A stretch of DNA of 64,000 nt from Salinisphaera aquimarina (lineage in GTDB: Bacteria; Pseudomonadota; Gammaproteobacteria; Nevskiales; Salinisphaeraceae). This document shows, piece by piece, positions 60,822-64,000 of this stretch (position 1 is its first letter; each line of letters opens with the position of its first letter). A model generated the notes under the pieces. The model searched no databases. It was not told where the DNA came from and saw nothing but the letters and a program-made list of their open reading frames with translations. A program made the position numbers and the translations under genes. Location: positions 248,001 to 312,000 of the forward strand of contig NZ_JBHRSS010000010.1 in NCBI RefSeq assembly GCF_042643355.1, read 5' to 3'.

Positions 60822-62267
60822 ATGAACAACGTGTTGCCGGTGATTGCCCTCGTGGGCCGCCCGAACGTGGGCAAGTCCACGCTCTTCAACCGGCTCACGC
60901 GTACGCGTGACGCGCTGGTGGCCGATCAGCCGGGCGTCACCCGCGATCGCCACTACGGCTTTGCCATCCACGATTCGCGCCGGTATATCGTCATCGATAC
61001 CGGCGGCATCGGCCAGGACGACGAGGATATCGACGCCCAGGCCTTTGCCCAGACCACGGCCGCGCTCGAAGAGGCCGATGTGGTGCTGCTGGTGACCGAC
61101 TCGCGTCAGGGCCTGATGCCCGGTGACCGGATCATCGCCGAACAGTTGCGGCGCATGCAGCAGCCGGTGCACGTCGTCGTCAACAAGAGTGAGGGCCAGG
61201 TCGGGGTCAGCGCCACGGCCGAATTCCACGCGCTCGCGCTGGGCGACCCCTGGGCGGTATCCGCCACCCACGGCGATCGGATCAACGCCCTCCTGGCGCA
61301 GGTATTTGCGGATCTGCCCGAGCCGCGCGCCCAGTCCACCGCCTATCACGGCGATGCCATTCGGATCGCGTTGCTGGGCCGCCCGAACGCGGGCAAGTCC
61401 ACGCTGGTCAACCGTTTTCTCGGTGAAACCCGGATGCTCACCCAGGACGCGCCGGGCACCACCCGCGACGCCGTGGCCAGCGAATTCTATTTCGATGACA
61501 AGCCGTATGTGATCGTCGACACCGCCGGTGTACGCCGCCGTACGCGTATCGACGATTTCGTCGAAAAGCTCAGCGTGGTCAAAGCCATGCAGGCCGCCGA
61601 GCAGGCGCAGGTCGTGATCATCATGCTGGACGCGGTCAGCGGGCTGTCGTCGCAGGATCAGCGCCTGCTGAGCCTGGCCGTCGAGCGCGGCCGCGCGACC
61701 CTGCTGGTGGTCAACAAATGGGACGGGCTGGACAACAAGCAGCGCGAGAAGCTGCACGCTGACCTGGTCAAGCGCATGGGTGCGTTCGACTATCTGCCGC
61801 TGCTGTTCATCTCGGCCCTGCACGGCTCCGGTCTGCGCGAGCTGCTGGATGCGGTGCAGGCATCGCACAAGGCGGCCTTCGCCGAACTCAACACGTCACA
61901 GCTGTCGCGCGAGCTGGAAGCAGCGGTCGAAGCGCATGCGCCGCCGGCCATCCACGGCCGCCGGATCAAGCTGCGTTTCGCGCATCAGGGCGGGCGCAAT
62001 CCGCCTTCGATCGTCATTCACGGCAACCAGACACAGCGGCTGTCCGACGAGTACAAGCGTTATCTCATGCGTCGTTTTCGTGAGCGCTTCAACCTGTTCG
62101 GCACCCCGATCCAGCTGTTCTTCAAGAACAGCGAAAATCCGTTCGCGTCGCCGTCCGACGGCAAGACCCGGCCGAAACCCAAGGACAAGGGGTACGGCAA
62201 GAGCAAGGGCCAGAACAAGGGCCCAAACAAAGGCCAAAACAAGGACAAGCGTCCGCGCAAGCGGTAG
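60822..62267 (+). CDS. der: Ribosome-assembly GTPase Der (EngA)
   Basis: 481 residues with two tandem GTPase domains. G1 motifs GRPNVGKSTLFNRL and GRPNAGKSTLVNRF; G3 DTGGI and DTAGV; G4 NKSE and NKWD. C-terminal KH-like domain (IKLRFAHQGGRNPPSIV). Extended basic Lys/Gly/Gln/Pro-rich tail (~35 residues) at the end. It acts in 50S subunit maturation. Confidence 0.96.
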   Translation: MNNVLPVIALVGRPNVGKSTLFNRLTRTRDALVADQPGVTRDRHYGFAIHDSRRYIVIDTGGIGQDDEDIDAQAFAQTTAALEEADVVLLVTDSRQGLMPGDRIIAEQLRRMQQPVHVVVNKSEGQVGVSATAEFHALALGDPWAVSATHGDRINALLAQVFADLPEPRAQSTAYHGDAIRIALLGRPNAGKSTLVNRFLGETRMLTQDAPGTTRDAVASEFYFDDKPYVIVDTAGVRRRTRIDDFVEKLSVVKAMQAAEQAQVVIIMLDAVSGLSSQDQRLLSLAVERGRATLLVVNKWDGLDNKQREKLHADLVKRMGAFDYLPLLFISALHGSGLRELLDAVQASHKAAFAELNTSQLSRELEAAVEAHAPPAIHGRRIKLRFAHQGGRNPPSIVIHGNQTQRLSDEYKRYLMRRFRERFNLFGTPIQLFFKNSENPFASPSDGKTRPKPKDKGYGKSKGQNKGPNKGQNKDKRPRKR

Positions 62268-62671
62268 CGGGGCAGGCGGCCAGCGCCGCCAGGCCACGGC
62301 TGGCGTTCATTGGATAGTCGTGAAAAGAGCTGGGTTATCGCAGATCGAGCCTGCCACGGCCGGCCTTGGCTACCCGATGTTGCCTTGCCGATGATGGGAT
62401 GCTGCCTAGCGCTCGAGCGGTTTGAGGCGCCATTCGATGGCGCTCACATACCAAGATATCGAACCCATCGCCGCAGGATAAACCCGTGGTTAGGCAGGTT
62501 GTCGGCCTGTAGTCGTACAGGCCCAAACGCCGGCAGCTTGCCAATACGTCGGGGTCGCGCCGGGCCTAAGCCGTCTGCGCTTGTTTTCAGCAAGCCAGGC
62601 CCGCATCTGGGGCAACCGCAGCGCGCGGCGGTATCTCTTTACCGCCGCGCGCTGCCCATATCGCTTCGCTG
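62268..62671. other. 404-base region without a recognised gene
   Basis: Between der and the convergent SH3-domain gene. I see a hairpin gcgccat-tcg-atggcgc (62427-62443) and a very stable hairpin at 62618-62655. Short reading frames on the minus strand (62335-62660) lack recognisable protein features; transposon or repeat relics cannot be excluded. Confidence 0.5.
62618..62655. terminator. Strong GC-rich hairpin downstream of the SH3 lipoprotein gene
   Basis: Perfect 16-base inverted repeat (62618-62633, gcagcgcgcggcggta, with 62640-62655) and a 6-base loop. Lies 16 bases after the SH3 protein stop on the minus strand. No T-tract follows, so it may act as a barrier or with Rho rather than as an intrinsic terminator. 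Confidence 0.5.
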
Positions 62672-63757
62672 CTAGTGCTTCAGCAGGAAATTGGCGACCC
62701 AGCCCTTGCGGCCGTCTTCGAATTCCACGTAGCGCCAATCCTTTTCCTCTTTTCGGATCACGACCGAATCGCCTTTCTTGGCCTGGAAAAGCACGTCGGA
62801 TTTGGTCGTCGCGCGGCTGCGAATATTGACCGTACCGCCGTCGATTACGGCACGCGGCGCGCTTTCAGCTTTCTTCGGCGAGGCTTTTTTGCTCGTCGTC
62901 GAGTCGGCTGCCTTGCCGCTCGCATCAGCATTGCCGGCTGGGGGAGCGGTCTCTGCTGCGGCTGCCGCGGAGGCTTCGGCTTCGGGCGCAGGCGCGGGCT
63001 TGGGTGCGGGGCACTTGCCGAACAGACGCTTGAACACGTTGCAGTTGCTTGCCTGCGCCGAGGCACCAGCTGCCGTCGATGCGCCGGCGCCCTTGTAGGC
63101 AGAGGCGGTTTCGGTGTTGTACGGCTCGCTGTGGCCGTCCGCGTAGACCAGTTGCGGCTTCATCTTCTGCGGCACGACGGTCAGCGGCGAGACATCGATG
63201 GCCGCATCGTCGGCATTGGCCATGACCGTGGGCTGTTTGCCGTCGATATAGAACTGCCACAACTCGACGTGCAGGGTGTCGCCTTTCTGCTGCCAGCCGA
63301 CGACGATACCGCTGTTGTTGTAGGTGTAGTGCAGGCGCCGGATCTGCATCCAGATCTTGGCGTCGTCGAAGTTTTCGAAGCGGCGTTGACCTTCCTCGTA
63401 GCGCAACTGGGTCACGCCCTCGGCCGTCTGCCACACCGGCGGCTTGCCGTCATACTTGATGCCCAGGCTGCCGGCGAAACGTTTTTCGCGCGGCTCCATG
63501 ATCGCGCCGCGACGCACATCGTTCCACGTGAATACGCGCCGCAGGCCGGGGCCGGCCTCGATCTTGATATGGCCGAACGCGGTATTCGCGACCAGTTGGG
63601 TGTTGTCGGACAGCACCACTTCGTTGGCTTCCGGTACCGGCGGGCCGCCCTCGGGAATCGGCGGCGGTTCGGGCGTGACGAGACGCGGGCCGGTCACGCA
63701 GCCGCTGGCAAGCAGTACGAGGAGAAATACGCCGAGAATCGGCAGACGGCGCGGCAT
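62672..63757 (-). CDS. Lipoprotein with C-terminal bacterial SH3 domain
   Basis: 361 residues from ATG 63757 (63781 possible). Lipobox LLASGC. The N-terminal half (~35-215) is beta-rich, with EPREKRFAGSLGIKYDG and IWMQIRRLHYTYNN and no name I recognise. A low-complexity Ala/Lys/Pro linker (~220-290) leads to an SH3b fold (VNIRSRATTKSDVLFQAKKG...GWVANFLLKH) that typically binds peptidoglycan peptides. Probably anchored at the outer membrane and contacting the wall. Confidence 0.72.
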   Translation of the reverse strand: MPRRLPILGVFLLVLLASGCVTGPRLVTPEPPPIPEGGPPVPEANEVVLSDNTQLVANTAFGHIKIEAGPGLRRVFTWNDVRRGAIMEPREKRFAGSLGIKYDGKPPVWQTAEGVTQLRYEEGQRRFENFDDAKIWMQIRRLHYTYNNSGIVVGWQQKGDTLHVELWQFYIDGKQPTVMANADDAAIDVSPLTVVPQKMKPQLVYADGHSEPYNTETASAYKGAGASTAAGASAQASNCNVFKRLFGKCPAPKPAPAPEAEASAAAAAETAPPAGNADASGKAADSTTSKKASPKKAESAPRAVIDGGTVNIRSRATTKSDVLFQAKKGDSVVIRKEEKDWRYVEFEDGRKGWVANFLLKH

Positions 63758-63867
63758 GGCCGCAGTAAAAAGACTGATCATTATCGGTGACAACCCCTGT
63801 CGTGGTCTTCGGTAACGGCCGGCGCAAACCCCTCGATATACGCACAAGCCGTGATCGCTGGAAATAT

Positions 63868-64000
63868 TCAGGTCTCTTTGGTATCGGTCGCGGCGTGTAC
63901 GGTCTGAACCTCGCAGTCGAGTCTTCCGCGTGCGAGGTCGATTGCGACGTGGTCGCCCGGTGCCGCGTTATCGGCTGAGCGCAGGACCTGGCCCTGCGCG
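63868..64000 (-). CDS. xseA: Exodeoxyribonuclease VII large subunit, C-terminus (partial)
   Basis: The last 43 codons of a gene entering from the right edge. The residues AQGQVLRSADNAAPGDHVAI and LARGRLDCEVQTV match the C-terminal end of XseA. Stop TGA at 63870-63868. Context fits, since xseA is commonly found near der. Too short for a standard open-frame cutoff; the reading is from the sequence. Confidence 0.82.
   Translation of the reverse strand, partial: AQGQVLRSADNAAPGDHVAIDLARGRLDCEVQTVHAATDTKET

Noticed and set aside
62490..62738. Arg-rich minus-strand frame that might be a transposase scrap
   Set aside because: No transposase motif is visible and it runs into the SH3 gene end; treated as non-coding.
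63787..63978. Short plus-strand open frame at the right edge
   Set aside because: The minus strand of the same bases reads as the end of XseA, which is more convincing.

Overview
This window is chromosomal DNA of a high-GC, free-living gammaproteobacterium. Evidence: gene pairs and strings typical of that class (divergent suhB/trmJ; tgt-yajC-secD-secF; rlmN-pilW-rodZ-hisS-yfgM-bamB-der, then xseA at the right edge), SlyX, ZapE, a 180-kDa-class NAD-glutamate dehydrogenase and FdxA. The overall look resembles Salinisphaera and relatives, but that genus-level guess rests on general resemblance only. Genes are dense, with many 1-4 base stop/start overlaps (ATGA, GTGA, TTGA). I see no phage, complete insertion sequence or CRISPR array.

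Left part (1-13.9 kb): the end of a hybrid sensor kinase and its LuxR-type response regulator; two small membrane proteins; a zeta-class glutathione transferase/maleylacetoacetate isomerase; the very large NAD-glutamate dehydrogenase; an AraC regulator; then an operon of an alkyl-DHAP-synthase-like flavoprotein, glycerol-3-phosphate dehydrogenase and an FGGY sugar/polyol kinase.

13.9-20.0 kb (minus strand) is the most interesting block: a five-gene, translationally coupled operon encoding a flippase-like membrane protein, a HAD-UbiA fusion, a DprE1-like FAD oxidase, a DprE2-like SDR and a GT-C-like membrane protein. It matches the mycobacterial route to polyprenyl-phospho-arabinofuranose, and the last gene is a candidate user of that donor.

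20.3-31.6 kb carries acyl-CoA metabolism (DmdC-like dehydrogenase, DmdB-like CoA ligase, two overlapping MaoC hydratases), a LysR regulator divergent from a lone panB, a secreted pentapeptide-repeat protein, an alpha/beta hydrolase, ZapE and XerD. 31.6-42.9 kb: CYTH protein, ferredoxin, Nudix hydrolase, PEP carboxylase, a tandem pair of unknown secreted paralogues, SlyX/HIT, a KtrB/TrkH-like channel, LysE-type exporter, tRNA-Leu(CAA) and DacB.

43-64 kb is mostly housekeeping: tgt/yajC/secD/secF, SuhB, TrmJ, CysE, and an unusual Fe-S gene set with two tandem cysteine desulfurases, an IscU-fold protein lacking the usual cysteines, and an IscA-type protein, without iscR, hscBA or fdx. Ndk, RlmN, PilW, RodZ, HisS, YfgM, BamB and Der follow, then a lipoprotein with an SH3 domain, and the C-terminus of XseA. 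Two related palindromic CTAG-bounded elements (24241-24515 and 46526-46691) share a structured core, and each begins within the stop codon of the upstream gene (panB and secD).
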